The notes beneath the pieces were generated by a model. It made no database searches and was not told where the DNA came from. It saw nothing but the letters and a program-made list of their open reading frames with translations. The position numbers were made by a program, and so were the translations under genes. Shown one piece after another: positions 1 to 13,500 of a stretch of DNA of 64,000 bases. Positions within the stretch are counted from its first letter, which is position 1. Each line of letters starts with the position of its first letter. Origin of the DNA: Chimonanthus salicifolius (Eukaryota > Streptophyta > Magnoliopsida > Laurales > Calycanthaceae); assembly GCA_013350335.1 (NCBI GenBank), contig CM023532.1, positions 35,961,708 to 36,025,707 of the forward strand. The letters are read 5' to 3'.

Positions 1-12
1 TGTTCTTTGCAG

Positions 13-3000
13 ACTGTGTGCACTGCATTCAAACCATTGCCTCATTCCTCAGTTCCCCAGGAACAAAGTAATCAGCAGGTTCATGTTCTCAACAGAGAAG
101 TATGTCCTGTTGTCAGTACTTCATCAACTGGTACTGCTGAAGTATGTCATGTTGTCAGTACTTCATCAACTGGTGCTGCTGCACCCAAGACACGCATGCG
201 GTGGACACCAGAACTCCATGAGTGCTTTGTAGAAGCTGTCAATCAGCTCGGTGGTGGTGAAAGTGGGTAACCCTCTTTCTGCACCATATTCCATGGTTTG
301 AGAACTTTTTTACTTTCCTTAAACTCAAGAAGGTTTTCTTGATGGGTTTTCTGGAAAACTTTGCTTTTGAACTGATCTTTTTTCTGTTTTGTCTGGGAAA
401 ACTCATATCATTGATGAAACTTGTGTCTTGTTAGGTTTTTTTCCTTTTTATTTTTAACTCAGCATGATTATTTGAGTTGGAAATTTGGTCGGTTTGGCCC
501 GTCATCAATCAAGTTTTGTGCAACAGATTGGTTTTAAGAGACAACTTAACACTTTTTTTCTTTTTGTAATTTTCATCTCCCTTATCAATTGTATCATCTG
601 TATATATCTTTGTTTCCTTGTATTTCTGCTACTATTAAATGTTTTTTACTGGCCCTTTTTGGTGTGACAAATCATTTGTGACTTTTAGTCAATGTAAAAG
701 TAGATCTAAGTCCAGTGGACATCAAGTCAAATGTTCAAGTTATTGAACTGGTGTTATTGGGCCTTGTTCTGGCAGAAGTTCTATGATTTGTTGTTTTTTA
801 CTACAGAAGCAACTCCTAAAGGTGTGCTGAAACTCATGAAAGTTGATGGCCTCACTGTTTACCATGTGAAGAGCCACTTGCAGGTCTGTATGTAGGTTTT
901 CATCTGTAGATTTGGCTTCATTGATTAACAACTTATTCGTCTCCATTTTGATTTAGTTCTTTTCTATTTACAGAAATATAGAACAGCCAGGTACCAACCA
1001 AGCTCTTCAGAAGGTATTTCACAAACATCGCAATTCATGTTCTAGACAGCTATAGCCTCTGGAAACTCTTCAATTCACCATTTTTATTTTCTTCCTCATC
1101 ATGTTGTTACATATTTAAGTGTTCCTTCTCCCTTTTGGTCTCCCCCTTTGTGTTCATAGAGCGTGTGTTGATCTTTTTACCTGTTTCTTTGTTCATAAGT
1201 AGCATCTTTCAAGTAATGTATATGATATTTATCTGTGAAACTGTCCCTGATATATTTTAGCTCATGCAGGGACTTCAGAGAGACAGGTGACTACTCTTGA
1301 AAAAATGTCACAAGACCTAAAAAAGTAAGTTAATGACAATATGCTATGAAAATTTTGAGAATTATATGGTATTTCTGTTAATGACAATACCCTCATGAAT
1401 TATGTGATATTTCTGCTTATAGCTGTTTGTTTACCATCATCAAAATGCCTGACCTTAACTGGTGTGATCATAGCATATGTGGATAGTTGTACTCATGCAT
1501 GTTTAAGATGGAATTTTACATGGTTAGCTATTGCATTTGTGTACAGCTGCTTACTGCACAACATCCTCCAATCAATGTCTGAACTTGGAATACATAGATA
1601 TGGTAGCTGAAGCCACTTTTCTTTTTCAAAGATTAGGTTCAAGTGGGACAGCCATGTTCAGAGTATGTTTGTTCTAAAATAAACATTTATTTACAACAAA
1701 TTCTAGCCTAATCGAAATTGAACACTCAAAACTGGTGCTGGATTTTGACACACACTCGTTAAGTCATATGTGGTGAGACAGCAAAGTTCCCGGTCAGAGT
1801 GGGACTCCACCAAGAATTTTCTTTGAGCCTGTACTTATTTGCTCTAATCATGGAGAACTTAACAGCAGAAATCCAAGATGAGGTGCCTTAGTGTATGCTA
1901 TTCGCAGATGTAGAAATACAACGTCGGTTAAATAATATGCTGGAATTGTCGAGAAAATTTTCGAGACAAGTGGTTTAAAAACGAGTAGATCCAAGACAAT
2001 ATATGGAGTGTCACTTAATTGGAATTGAAGATGGGGAGAGGAACCTGATCAAAATTGAAAACGACCTAGCGTTGCCTGTATAAATTTAGATATTTGGGCT
2101 CAATGGTAGTATCCAATGGAGGATTGGATATAGATATAACTAGTAGGATAGGAGTGGGGTGGCAAAATGCAAATAAGCTACTTGATTTTTATTTGGTAAA
2201 AGAGTCCCACATCACCTTAACGCATGGTTTTTTTTAATAACATGGGTATCCTCAATCCTAACCCACAAATCCCATGGATGGATGAAACCTCTAGTCCATT
2301 CTTAGAAGCTGAAGCCAACTGAACTATGCAATTTGTTAGAAAATTATCAAGCTTGCAATGCTCTATTGGGTGTGGTGTTGGGCAATAAAAAAAATGACAA
2401 GTAGACAAAGTTAGGATAACAGAAATGCACATTTTATGGTGGATGAGTGGAATCAATTTAAAACGTTAAGAAGATAATAAAAATAGTCCTTGTAAATGAC
2501 GAATGAGAAACTCATTTAAGATGGTTTTGTCACGTGAATAAAAGACCAAAGAGGCCTCAATGTGTAGAGTCTAAGAGGTTAGAAATTGAAGGTACAAGGA
2601 GGAGGGAAAGATTATTGAAAACATGGAGGGAAGGGATAAAGGAAGACATGATAACTGTAGAGTGACAAATGTTATAGTTTATGATAGGGACAGATGGAAA
2701 AGTATAACTAGAAGAGCCAAACAGGATAGATGGGACAATGACCTTTGATGATGATGATACTGACTCGTAAAGTCATACTAATGCAATAATGTTGGTAAAC
2801 TAGAACAGGACTGGAGGGAAATTCCAAATATTCCCAATCGGCATAGCCTTACGGAATGAGGTTGAAGTTGTTTGTATTAAGTTTGAATATGCATGTAGTT
2901 TCTTGGGTTAGGAACTTAGAGATTAGCTGAGCATTTTCTAGGGATTGATGGAATTTGGTTTCAATTTTTCCGATACATGATTTTCGTTACTTATTCAGCA

Positions 3001-4817
3001 GATATAAGAAATAGAAGCCATGCATCCCACTCTGTCTTCAATTGTTATGTTGGGCTGTGTAGGGCTCATGACTATTTTGGTGGCAGAATAAACATTTTCT
3101 TCTGTTATCAGAAGAATATTTTTGCCATTACCTGGATGTTAAGGAACCATGTACAACCTTAAATTGATATGCTCTAAATCTGTATTAGTTTCTTACTCTT
3201 AAACACTTTGATTTGCAGAAGCATTGATATTACTGAAGCACTTAGACTCCAGATGGAAGTCCAGAAAAAGCTACATGAACAGCTTGAGGTATGAATCATG
3301 ATTCAAAAATTGTAGAGATTTTTTTTCCTAAACAACAAAATAGGTGTTATTTTTTCCATGAATTAGTCATTATTGACTCTCATGAATGCTGAACTCCAGT
3401 CTACCAGTGGTTGAATTTCCGCTTCAAGCAGAAAATAAAGATGTTTGGATTAGTCTTTGAACAGGCTCTAGCTCAATTTCGTTGAAACAAAGCCAACAAC
3501 TAGTAATATTGAAATAAGCCCCCTTTGGTAGCTAAAACTTGGGAGAGCAATTCAGGATTAGGTCTAAAATCCGTTTTTTTTTAAATGGTAACTGTAAATA
3601 TATTAAAGAGAAAAGGAGGCACCAAAGGTGCGCAACACAAAGATCAGGATCCAAACAAAAGAAAAGGAAACACCTTAATCCAATACACCCAAACTTAAAA
3701 TGACCAAAATAAATAAAAACAGCTTTAGAACATGTCAATGCATCGACTCCAAGCTCTCAAAATGTCCGAAATAGAAAAATCCTGAAAAGCAGGAAGGGAA
3801 GAAGCCCAAGCAGCGCATTTTGCCATAACTTGTTGGCAAACCCCTTGGACGCATTCAGCTTTATTCCTGAAAACTCTTTTATTTTGTTCCCACCATAGGC
3901 TCCAAATGGTGGCAAAAATAGTTAAACATCGTAGAGCATCTGGAAGAAGAATTAGGTATCTACCAAGTGGACGACAACTGAGCTAAAGATGAGGCCATGG
4001 ACCACATGATGCTTAAAGAAAAATGTATGAGAAGGTGATACACATTTTCCGAAGCTTGCAGACATAGGGGGCACCCACTTACCTAAAATCCCGTTTTTAT
4101 TGCAATTGAACTTCCAATCTTGGAATTTCTCAATTTCACCTTATTCCAGAAATTGGAATTAGAAAATTTTCAGTTAGAAATTCTTTCTTTAACTGTGGAA
4201 TTTGTCCTAAAATGGAGATTTTGTAATTCCATAGAGAATTTCTACCAAATGGTGATTGTATTTGCAACTCGTTGTTATGCTGCATACCTTCTATTGAAAA
4301 AATGGTCCATCTCTACCTGGAAAAAAGGTCCATCTTTTGTCATCAGGTATATTACATATATTACCAGCATTCCTTTCAAATTCCTATGTAATCTGGTACC
4401 ACTTTTGAAAGGTCATACAACGAACACTATCTTTGTAATAACCTGTTATGTTTTCAGATTCATATTTCCTTTCTTCTTCAGATTCAGAGAAATCTGCAGT
4501 TGCGGATGGAAGAACAGGGTAGAAATCTCCAGATGATGTTTGAGAAGCAGTGCAGGGCTGCTGGCGATAAGGCCAAGGCATTGTCCACTCCAGATGGCCC
4601 TCAAACATCAGAATTAATGGACCAAGCTGAAACCAGAAGCAATGGAATTAATTTGAAAAGAACAGAAGAAAGCTCCCTGCAGCTGGGTGAAAAGCAGAAG
4701 TTTCCTAAAACTGATACATTGGAGAATGACAAACTAAAAATTGAAGGTGGGTCTGTCTCTCCTCCCACTAAGCGTGCCAAAACTCATGATGCGAAAACTT
4801 TGCCTGCCGAATCATAA
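13..4817 (+). CDS. MYB-CC (GARP) transcription factor, PHR1/PHL-like, 5' end missing
   Basis: Visible exons are 13-262, 807-883, 974-1013, 1261-1324, 3219-3288 and 4482-4817, all joined in frame with GT..AG borders and ending in TAA; 278 residues are visible. The acceptor AG lies at 11-12, so earlier exons are outside the window. A GARP/MYB DNA-binding domain starts at [20 protein letters not shown] and continues over the second exon ([20 protein letters not shown], then VKSHLQKYR). The fifth and sixth exons carry the MYB-CC coiled coil ([18 protein letters not shown], then [19 protein letters not shown]). Domain order and splice sites match PHR1/PHL phosphate-starvation regulators, nuclear factors that bind P1BS-type sites; the exact orthologue is not resolved. 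Odd point: a 42-bp in-frame tandem duplication just before the MYB domain. Introns 4 and 5 hold retrotransposon debris. Confidence 0.9.
97..180 (+). repeat. 42-bp in-frame tandem duplication in the MYB-CC coding sequence
   Basis: Units 97-138 and 139-180 differ at two positions. Each encodes the same 14-residue motif, [14 protein letters not shown] then [14 protein letters not shown], so the reading frame is kept. It lies in the low-complexity linker just upstream of the MYB domain. Confidence 0.9.
1770..2760 (+). mobile_element. Decayed RTE-type LINE reverse transcriptase fragment
   Basis: Conceptual translation in shifting frames gives the end of a plant RTE reverse transcriptase: [10 protein letters not shown], then YLFALIM, then CMLFAD in place of the catalytic FADD block, YMEC, and later the C-terminal hallmarks [13 protein letters not shown] and [20 protein letters not shown]. 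It ends in a short GATGATGAT run, typical of RTE 3' ends. Many frameshifts and stops show it is dead. It lies in intron 4 of the MYB-CC gene. Confidence 0.7.
3560..4085 (-). mobile_element. 5'-truncated L1-type LINE, 3' end (antisense)
   Basis: Read on the minus strand this gives the C-terminal part of a plant L1 ORF2: a WWEQNK-R-FRNK motif near 3890 (the W..ERN.R.F signature after the zinc-binding domain), followed by a C-terminal stretch ending near 3570. A similar tail occurs at 12.7, 21.5 and 47.9 kb. It lies in intron 5 of the MYB-CC gene. No intact frame remains. Confidence 0.6.
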
Positions 4818-7500
4818 TTGAACCGATAGCCCTCTTCTAACATACAAATATCCTTGAGAAGGCATTGCTCAGTGTGACGAGTGATGCTTAATACGGGAAG
4901 GGGCAAGGCACTGTGGAAGCTTCAAGAGGACTTGGGACCAGGTTGGCTACCTCTTTTGCAATATTCATTGCCATTATCTATTAGGTAAATAGAAAACTTT
5001 GTTAGCTTCTCTGACTATACGAGTGTTCGTTGCCTTTTGGATCGCTTTTTGCTGAGGTCTGAAAGAGCTTCAAAGTACAGTGGGAAGACTGAGTTGATTG
5101 TATGCCTAGGAAGAAATTTTGTCATGAACAGCGTTGTTTATGATCTCTAACCTCACATGCCATTCCATGAACTTGGATCTGATCTTTTGGGTACCTGGCT
5201 TCAATTATCTTATCAGATTGTCTTTTATTTTTCTCTTCTTTTGAGATGCTGGGACATTTCTCAGCACTGTGTTGGTTGGACCCAAATCTAGCATTACTGA
5301 GTGCCAAGATTCTCTCTCTCTCTCTTCCTTTGGAAAGTAAATTCCATGGTAAATAGAAAGAGTAGAATTTTGTGTGGATTCTATTCTCCATTCAAGTGAT
5401 GGAAAATGGCACGATAGTGATAAATGGGATTGTATGCTACACGTATGGCCTAGTGTTGCTGTGGAAGGCCAAATCGCCTAAGCCTCGCTTATCTATTGGG
5501 CCTAATTCAGGACTAGATCAGGCCTTTGGAGCAGCAAGCTTGGTAGGGCCTGTCCCATTTGTGAATTCTCACATAGCCTGCATTGAGTTAGTCATATCAG
5601 CCTGAACTACCTAATCTGCTAGAAGATGGGCTTCATTTATGGGCCCAAAATATGATAATTTCACCGCGACAGGCCTGTGACACTTTTAAGAAATAATCGT
5701 AATGGACCTGGGTCTGGGCCGAACTTGCTATAGGCTCTAAGATCGTATAGGAATTAGGACTTTGCTCTTGTCCTGCTAATGAAACAAGCTGGACTTGGAC
5801 AAGGGGTCCCGGCCTCTTTGTAAAGAATATATTTCATTTCTCATTAACTAAAGGTGTCTTGCAGGGTCACATATTTTTTCAAATCGGTAGCATAATTTTT
5901 TGTTTTTGGCCTTTTGATTAATATTTTTTGGTAATTTATTTTCTCATTGTAATGTCATGATATACTCATTTAATCTAATTTTTTGTTGGAGTACATTTGA
6001 GTAGTACATCATTAGTATTTTTAAAATAGAAAATGCATTTAAATTTTAATTATTTAAACTTGGAATATGCAGGTATTAATTAAAACGATACAATGGATAT
6101 CACAGTATTCTTATTACTAGTACTACTTTAAAGATATTGCAAAATATTGAATGATATTAAGATATAATAATATCAAAATACAAACCAAAATCAGTATCCA
6201 TCCTGTCTAACTTCACATTTCTGATATTTCTATGAATGTTTGTCTAGAGAATTTAGAATTTTCAAATTCGAAACTCGTAAATAGGAACTGGGACTTTTTG
6301 GATAAAATGGCCACTTAAGAGTTCTGATCCACCCATTGAATTGTGTCAGCTATAAAAAGGACAAAGTTTCTGACCCATTACTATACATTCATGGAACCCA
6401 TTTGTTGTGCTTAGGCCTACTAATGAAACTGAATATATGTCCATTCTAAAATGTTCTTGCTATTCTAAACTTATTTTTTATTTTAAAAGAATAAAAATCT
6501 ATAATACAATTAAATTTTGAAGAGTTTAAAATGTAATTTTATTGATCTAATAAAAGTGATTTTTTTTTTTTAAGTTACTTATTCAAGTAGAGATCTTTGA
6601 GTATCACTAGAAAGAGTACTCACCCATAGTTGGGCCTCATATAGTTGGTTGAGATGAATAAAAAACTTTATAAATAATATAATTAAAAAAACTTCTTTAT
6701 TTGATTATCATAACTTTGTGAAGTGGTACAAAAAAAATCAATACCTTTTCTTGCAACGAATAGCTTAATTGATAGACATTTTGACTAAAAAACTAGAGAG
6801 TTCTGCAATTTCTGATACTCGTGGCTTGTGAAAGATTGTATGCATTTGAAGTTTTAATCAACACCTCCACCACAATGTATGATCTACTTTCATTTGCATT
6901 AGTGACGTGCTTCCTACAAGGGGTACCAACTTGTTAGGAATATTTAGTTTCAAGTGAATGATTAATTTATTTTAAACTTAATTTAATTTTAATTTATTTA
7001 TTAAATGAATTAAGGTTAAATTAACTAATTTATTAAGTGAATTTAGTCACAATTTCCATGTTAGATCTGACTTTAGTTATTAGATTGAGTAAGATTTTTG
7101 AAAACAAAATCTGATTGACTTCATTCAATTAACGAATTGAAGTTCAATCAATTTGCTTATGAGAAGACGACTAAGATATTTTTTTTTTAATTATCATTTC
7201 TTATAGAATTGAAGGATAAGATTAAAACTTAGAAGACCCTAATTTTATTTATTTATTTATTTTCCATGTCAAAAGCTACTCATCCTCTCCTTTCGGTACT
7301 GGAACATGTGCCTCTCTCAGTGTCCGAGTTCCAAAACCCAAATCCTTTCTCGAAATGAAACCCTGTAAACTTATAAAGTTAGAAGCTTTTCGAGAGAGAG
7401 GTTCAGACCGTAATTCATCGAATCTTCCTTTTTTCGTTCCTCTAAAACCAGACGAATTCACTGATATTTCCAAGCAAATTCCCAAAAGGAGAAGAAGAAG
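4818..7500. other. Intergenic, MYB-CC to PEX12
   Basis: About 2.7 kb without a recognisable gene. The first few hundred bases probably include the MYB-CC 3' UTR. A CT run lies near 5310-5330. The stretch 5860-7260 is AT-rich with poly-A/T tracts and an ATTT run just before 7263. The last about 230 bases should contain the PEX12 promoter and 5' UTR. Short open frames here have no recognisable similarity. Confidence 0.6.
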
Positions 7501-10500
7501 ATGTTGTTTCAGGTGGGAGGACAAGGGGCGCGGCCGACTTTCTTCGAGATGGCCGCTGCCCAACAGCTACCTACCAGTTTACGCGCTGCTCTAACCTATT
7601 CCCTCGGCGTAAGTCTTTAATCTTCTTCTTTTCCCTTCAATTCTTCGTCTTTCATTTCAGTGTTTTCCATTTCCTGTGCATTTCCCCTTACGTACGAGTG
7701 GAAGGCCTTGAAATAAATATTATATGAACGTACTCCCCTAAGGAAAACAAATGCAGAGAATTCCGCTTGTGGAGGATGAAAAACGAGTTTTCGGATCATC
7801 TCATTCCCTTCCGTTCAAGAGAAAGCGCTTGGAGTGTGCAGTTGAAGAAAACCCAACTGTGTTTTTCTCTCAATCCTTTCAAAATTTATCACTTTAAATC
7901 CAATCTTCCCATTTAAGTGCGTTCAGGACCCGATACTTCAATCGCTTCTACAGTATCTATGTTTCATTCTCACATCTTTTTCTGTAAAACCCATCTCAGA
8001 AACCCAAAGACCCTGTCCCTTTTCAGCCCACCCCATCTCTGTCAAAAGCCTCAATTGTAAATTCCAGAACACCACAATTATGTTATAATCATCTTCATTG
8101 TCATCATTATATTCAATTCACAATATCTGTGGATGCAAATAATTAATACATTTTTTTAGTGAACACATCCATTAAACTCGTTAGTATTTTCCTGTTTCTT
8201 TTCGTTGGTTCCGGGTATATCTCTCCTATACTTGGACCCACCTCTTGTACTCTCTCTTTGTTTTCTTAATGAAATTAAGTTGTTAATGTTTAAAAAAAAA
8301 AAAATAGTCAAGTGAGCATTTGACTTATTAGAAAATGCTAAACAAGTATAGATAATTTTTTTAATGGTTACTGTTTATTCATTGAAGTAAAAGAATAAAT
8401 TGAAAGAGTTAGGCCTTATCACTCCAAGAGAGAGACCGAGAGGCCTCCAACAGGGCTATGCCAAAGATCACGAAGGTGTTAAACCACTTACCTCTACCAT
8501 TCCCCTTGGAGCACTTTGCCTAGATGTGTGAGTTCGTGTGCATGGTTTTGGAGCCAAATCTGAAAATACGCATGAAGATAGTTTGATTGAAATCTTGTCA
8601 GGACATGAAACTTGCTGATGACAAACTGACAGCTAAAAAGTGATGGAAGAAAGAACCTGAAATTCATTGGAAACAATCCTCAGGATATCATTAGGAATGC
8701 TGAAATTGTTGGACAGAAACTGGAATGCTTGGAGCTGTTGTTGTCTCTTATGGATGCAATACTTGTGCATGCAGGAAATTAACACCTTAATATATCCTGT
8801 TCATATTCAGGATATAATACTGCTTCACCTTTTGAATGTTACCAATACAGATTCCTCATTCATATTAGACAATTCACATCTTTTGATGATATGCTAATGT
8901 TAATAGCACCCTTCATATATCATTTTCAAGCGGAGGTTTTGACATCTGTATTCATGTCTTAAGCAGGTTGTTTATTTAAAAATAGAACCAATTTTAACAT
9001 TTTTTTAATTACAGTTTAGCCTTTTATTTTTTTTTACTTTTCAAAAAAAATTAGCCTATGTACTTGTTTTCCACTGTCTTATTTTGAGGTTTAGGACATT
9101 GTATTGTCATGCAGGTGCTAGCTCTAAGAAGACCATTTCTCCACAAGGTCTTAGATTATGATGATGAATTCTTTGCACTTCTGATGTTGGTGCTTGAAAC
9201 TCATAGTTTACGAACAACAGGTGATTATGTCTTGTTTTCTTCCACATCTGCTTTTTCTTTTTCTTTTATTTTATCATTGTGCAATGCATTTACACTTTTT
9301 ACCTTTATGCATCCATGATCATCTATCTAAATGCCAATGACAAAATATTTGGTGTTCAAAGTTTGGGAATTGGATTGTACTGCTGCAGTTAGCCCCCTCT
9401 TCTGTTTTTAATGTTGAGGATTCATTTATTAATTTTTTTTTGAGAGATAATTTTGACTATTTAGTTAGAAACAATTAATACACAAAGTTAAAAATTGTAA
9501 CATCTAAAGATTCATGACATCATCAAATATTGAAGATGTCCAAGAGATCCATTTTCCGCGAAATAATCATTATGTCCATTATCCTCATGAAAATCTCTGT
9601 TATTGTTAGAAGACTATCAATATTGCTGATTGCTTGTCATTTCAAAGTTTTGTATTCCCTTCAAAATTAGGCCAATTATCATATGCGTGTGAAATATCTT
9701 CAAAATCCGTTTGTTGGTATTAAAAAGTTGATGGTGATGTGGAACCTTTTCATTTTCCTTATTCTTGTTTGAGTTTGACTTCATGGTTATTTTCAAATGC
9801 CCATGCCCTTTTTCATTTTCAGAGGGTATTGATATGAAATTGGTACAAAAATGAAATTTTACGAACACATTTTTGCATGTTTAGTGCTTCTACACATTGT
9901 TGCAGTTATTGTTGTTAAACAAAAACAGGTTTGTAATTACATGTTTACTCATGCCCACATATTACAATTTAAAGACCAGTTACGATTCACAAGTCATCAT
10001 TGATAATAACTATGTTAACAGAAATGCTTAAAAAAACTACTTTGTTCTAAAGTTACCTTTCCAAAAAAAAAAAAAACTACTTTGTTCTATTGGCGAAGCA
10101 TTTTTATTAATTAGTAACTGATTGTTTCCAATTGGAGGAGCTATCCTATTTTTTACTACATTGGTGAGCTTACTATACTTTCACCCAGTTGCTGACCTGA
10201 GATGGAACCTATCCATTTATTTGGATCCTTAAGAATAAAGAGAACACAAGCTATAAATATCACTTACTCCTATATCAGGCCTCTTTCTTATCCTCTTTCT
10301 GTGTGCAGTGTGTTTTTCCTTCCTCTCATATTGGGTTGGATCAGGGCCATTCCCTGAGAAAGGCCAAATTTTATGGAAACTAGTACCTTTGGCTATAATG
10401 TGGTTTATTTGGAGGGATCACAACTGGAGGAATTTTGACAATAAGACCTCATCCAGACCTCCTCTTTTGATTAGGAAGATCAGCTTAATATTGTGAAGTG

Positions 10501-13500
10501 GGCCTTAGCATCTTTGCAGTTTATTGTTGTTCAGGAGATTTCTTTGAGGGAGAGTTGGGCTCACTTGTGATATTTTTTTCTATCTTTTGTTTATATAGTT
10601 ATATGAAGCACAATTGACTCTATTGTATGTGACTGTCCCAAGATCTCTTTGATTTGCCAATTTTTGTAATTATTATTGTTGATTGGAATAAAATTTCTTC
10701 CATTATCTCTTGAAAGAAAAATTCAACTATCCTTAATGATTCTTCATGTGATTTTGTTTTCAGATGCATCTTTTTCAGAGTCTTTGTATGGCTTGCGAAG
10801 GAGAGCAGTGGTTAAGATTACACCAAGCAAAGATAATGCTAATGTCGAATCAGGAGATAGAATACGGCATTCTGGACTAGAAAGACATCAAAAAATTCTG
10901 TCAGTTGTGTTTATGGTATGCTCTTTTTTTAATCCATTTGAGGGGAATATTGGGCTTCTTTTTTGCAACTCTATGAATTCTTCCACAGAACTGTACTTCC
11001 AGTAGATCACTTGGCTTGAGCTTCTAGGAATAGACTAGAGGTCTCGGGTTTCATTCTTTCTGGAGTAATCTGATACACGAGGCTTGCGGGCAGCTTCGTG
11101 TACCAGTGGTATTAGTCTCATCTCTATGTGAGGTGGGGATACTCATTTTATTCTGAAAAAAAGGACTGTGCTTCCAGTAGAATATTTTTGTTGTTGTGTG
11201 TTACTTTTCTTCAGGGGCATTTGTTTGGCTTATGATGATTGGATTATTGGGTTACTATTTGAGAATTTTTCTTTGATTGCGGTTGAAAAAATATAGCACA
11301 TTTATGCCTTCCGAATCTCTCCTTGACCATAGTAACAACTTTTCTTTCACAAAAGTTGATCATTAATCCTCTTTTGTATTTTGCTAAAGATAGGAGAAAA
11401 ATGAAAGACCCCTTTCCCATTTAAATACGTCTACTTCTACCTGTTTCTACCATGTTTTTGACTTGTGACTTGTAAACAATGTTTTTAAAATCAAAATTGT
11501 ATTGTAATTTTTTTTCGGCATCAAATAGTATCGAATCCTAAATCTTAAGATATTTTAGGAATTTCTTAAAAAAATGTTTAAAAGCTTTTAGAAAGAAAGG
11601 AAAAAAAAACGACCCTCAAAAGTGGAAGTCAGAGAAAGATACTTAGGTTGTTATAAACTTATAATATAGTTTATAACAAGCGGGAAAATAGGGTCGGTCA
11701 ACTGTATTGGCTCTATATTATGCTTCAAATCTATCCTCCATTAGTTCAATTCATTCATTCTTTTTCCATTATATTGGAATTCTGTTAGGTTGTTTGGGTC
11801 CTCCTTAGTAAGGATTTTGGATTATGGAAAAAAAATCCAAATCCTTGAGCTTCCCTCACGATGTTTGTTCTTTGTGTGGACATGAATTAGCCGAGGCCTT
11901 TTTTTTTGAAAGATAGCCGAGTCCTTTTTCATGAAGCACTCTTCACAAGTGTAGGAACCTACTGCCTTTAATTCACTTATTTCTCACCCTTCTCTCCAAG
12001 AGCATGCTCCCTTCACTCTCCATGCTCCCATGTTGGGAGGCTCTTTCCCAAGGCTCTTCTTTGGCAAGTCTTGCAATCAAGAGAATTGTCGTCAAAATGG
12101 AGTGGGATGGCAACTATTTATAGGCAAAATAGGGTGATGATATGGCAACTTGTGTGATGGGATTGGATGAGCCTTGATGATATGGTGATTCAATGGGTTT
12201 TTGGGTGGAGGATCTTGATTGACTCTTGGTTGAGATGGTTTTGGTTGTGATTGGATGGAGAGAGTTGCTTGATTGGCGATTGTGTGTTGTAGGTGGCAAA
12301 GTGTGATTGATTGGGCCACCTTGGATTAATGGTTTCATGAAACTTGCGGGTCTTTAGTTGTTTTAGCAACTAGAGTTGGGTCCCATAGTTTTTGCAAATG
12401 GATTTGGTCCCATGTTTGTAAGGAGTGGTTTGGTAGGATCCTTTGGATTAAGGACATAACATTTTTGGTGCTTGAATTTGGGTCCATCCTAAGGCTTGGG
12501 AGAGGTTATAAATTGATGTGGCATTTCACCTAGGTGGTTTTGGTGATATGGCAACAATGTGGCGAATGACATGGCATCCAAATGGGTCCATTTTGATGAC
12601 ATGATGGGTGAAGTGGCGATGACATGGCATCCAAATGAGTTCATTTTGATTATATGGCGATGACATGGTGATATCCTTGTTTCACTTTTTTATGGAAACG
12701 GTATCTGAATTAATATAGAAGATGAAAGGCGCTGGAGGTGCAAAAATAACTCAACAAGGAAAAAGAAAAAAGCAAAGATCTCCTCAACCCTGTACACCCA
12801 CCAACCCAAACACCAAAAGCGAGAAACTGTAGACACAAACCAGTTAGAAACTAAGATAACCCAATGCACTCTTTCCAATCACGTAAAATGTTGGACATTG
12901 AGAAATACTAGAAAACAACAAGAGAAGAAGCCTAAGCAATGCATTTGGCCATAATCTAGCTACAAACGCGTTGAGGACTTTCTACATAGTTCCTAAATAC
13001 CCTATTGTTGCGCTCCCACCAAGGGCTCCATGAGGTGGCAAAAAGGGTAAGATGCCACAATGCCAAGCACCTAGATGTAACATCATAAATCTTCCAAGCA
13101 AAAGAAAGCTAAGTAATTGAAGAGGGCATAGACCACTGGATTCTGACAGGTCCAAGATATAATTCCAACTATTGACGAGAAGGGACAATTAGTGAGGAGA
13201 TGATCCACATATTTAGAAGCCTGGAGGCAAAAAGGGCAAGCACTAACTAAAATCCTTCCTCTCTTACATAGATTGTCTTGGGTGAGAATTTTCCCCAATC
13301 CTCCGGTCTAAAGGAAACTGATGGCACGAGGTGGGGCTTTAGAGGACCATTTGGCAGGATCCTTCAAGGGGCAGAATCAAACTAGTTGTTCCAGATGGGT
13401 GCATTTTGATGGCATGATGGGCGATGTGACAATGACATAGCATCCAAGTGGGTTCATTTTGATGATGTGGTGGGTGATGTGCAGTGACATGGTGATTAGT

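Noticed and set aside
4120..4536. 138-codon open frame in the MYB-CC gene
   Set aside because: It runs through intron 5 into exon 6 in the wrong frame; the MYB-CC coiled coil is clearly read in another frame there.
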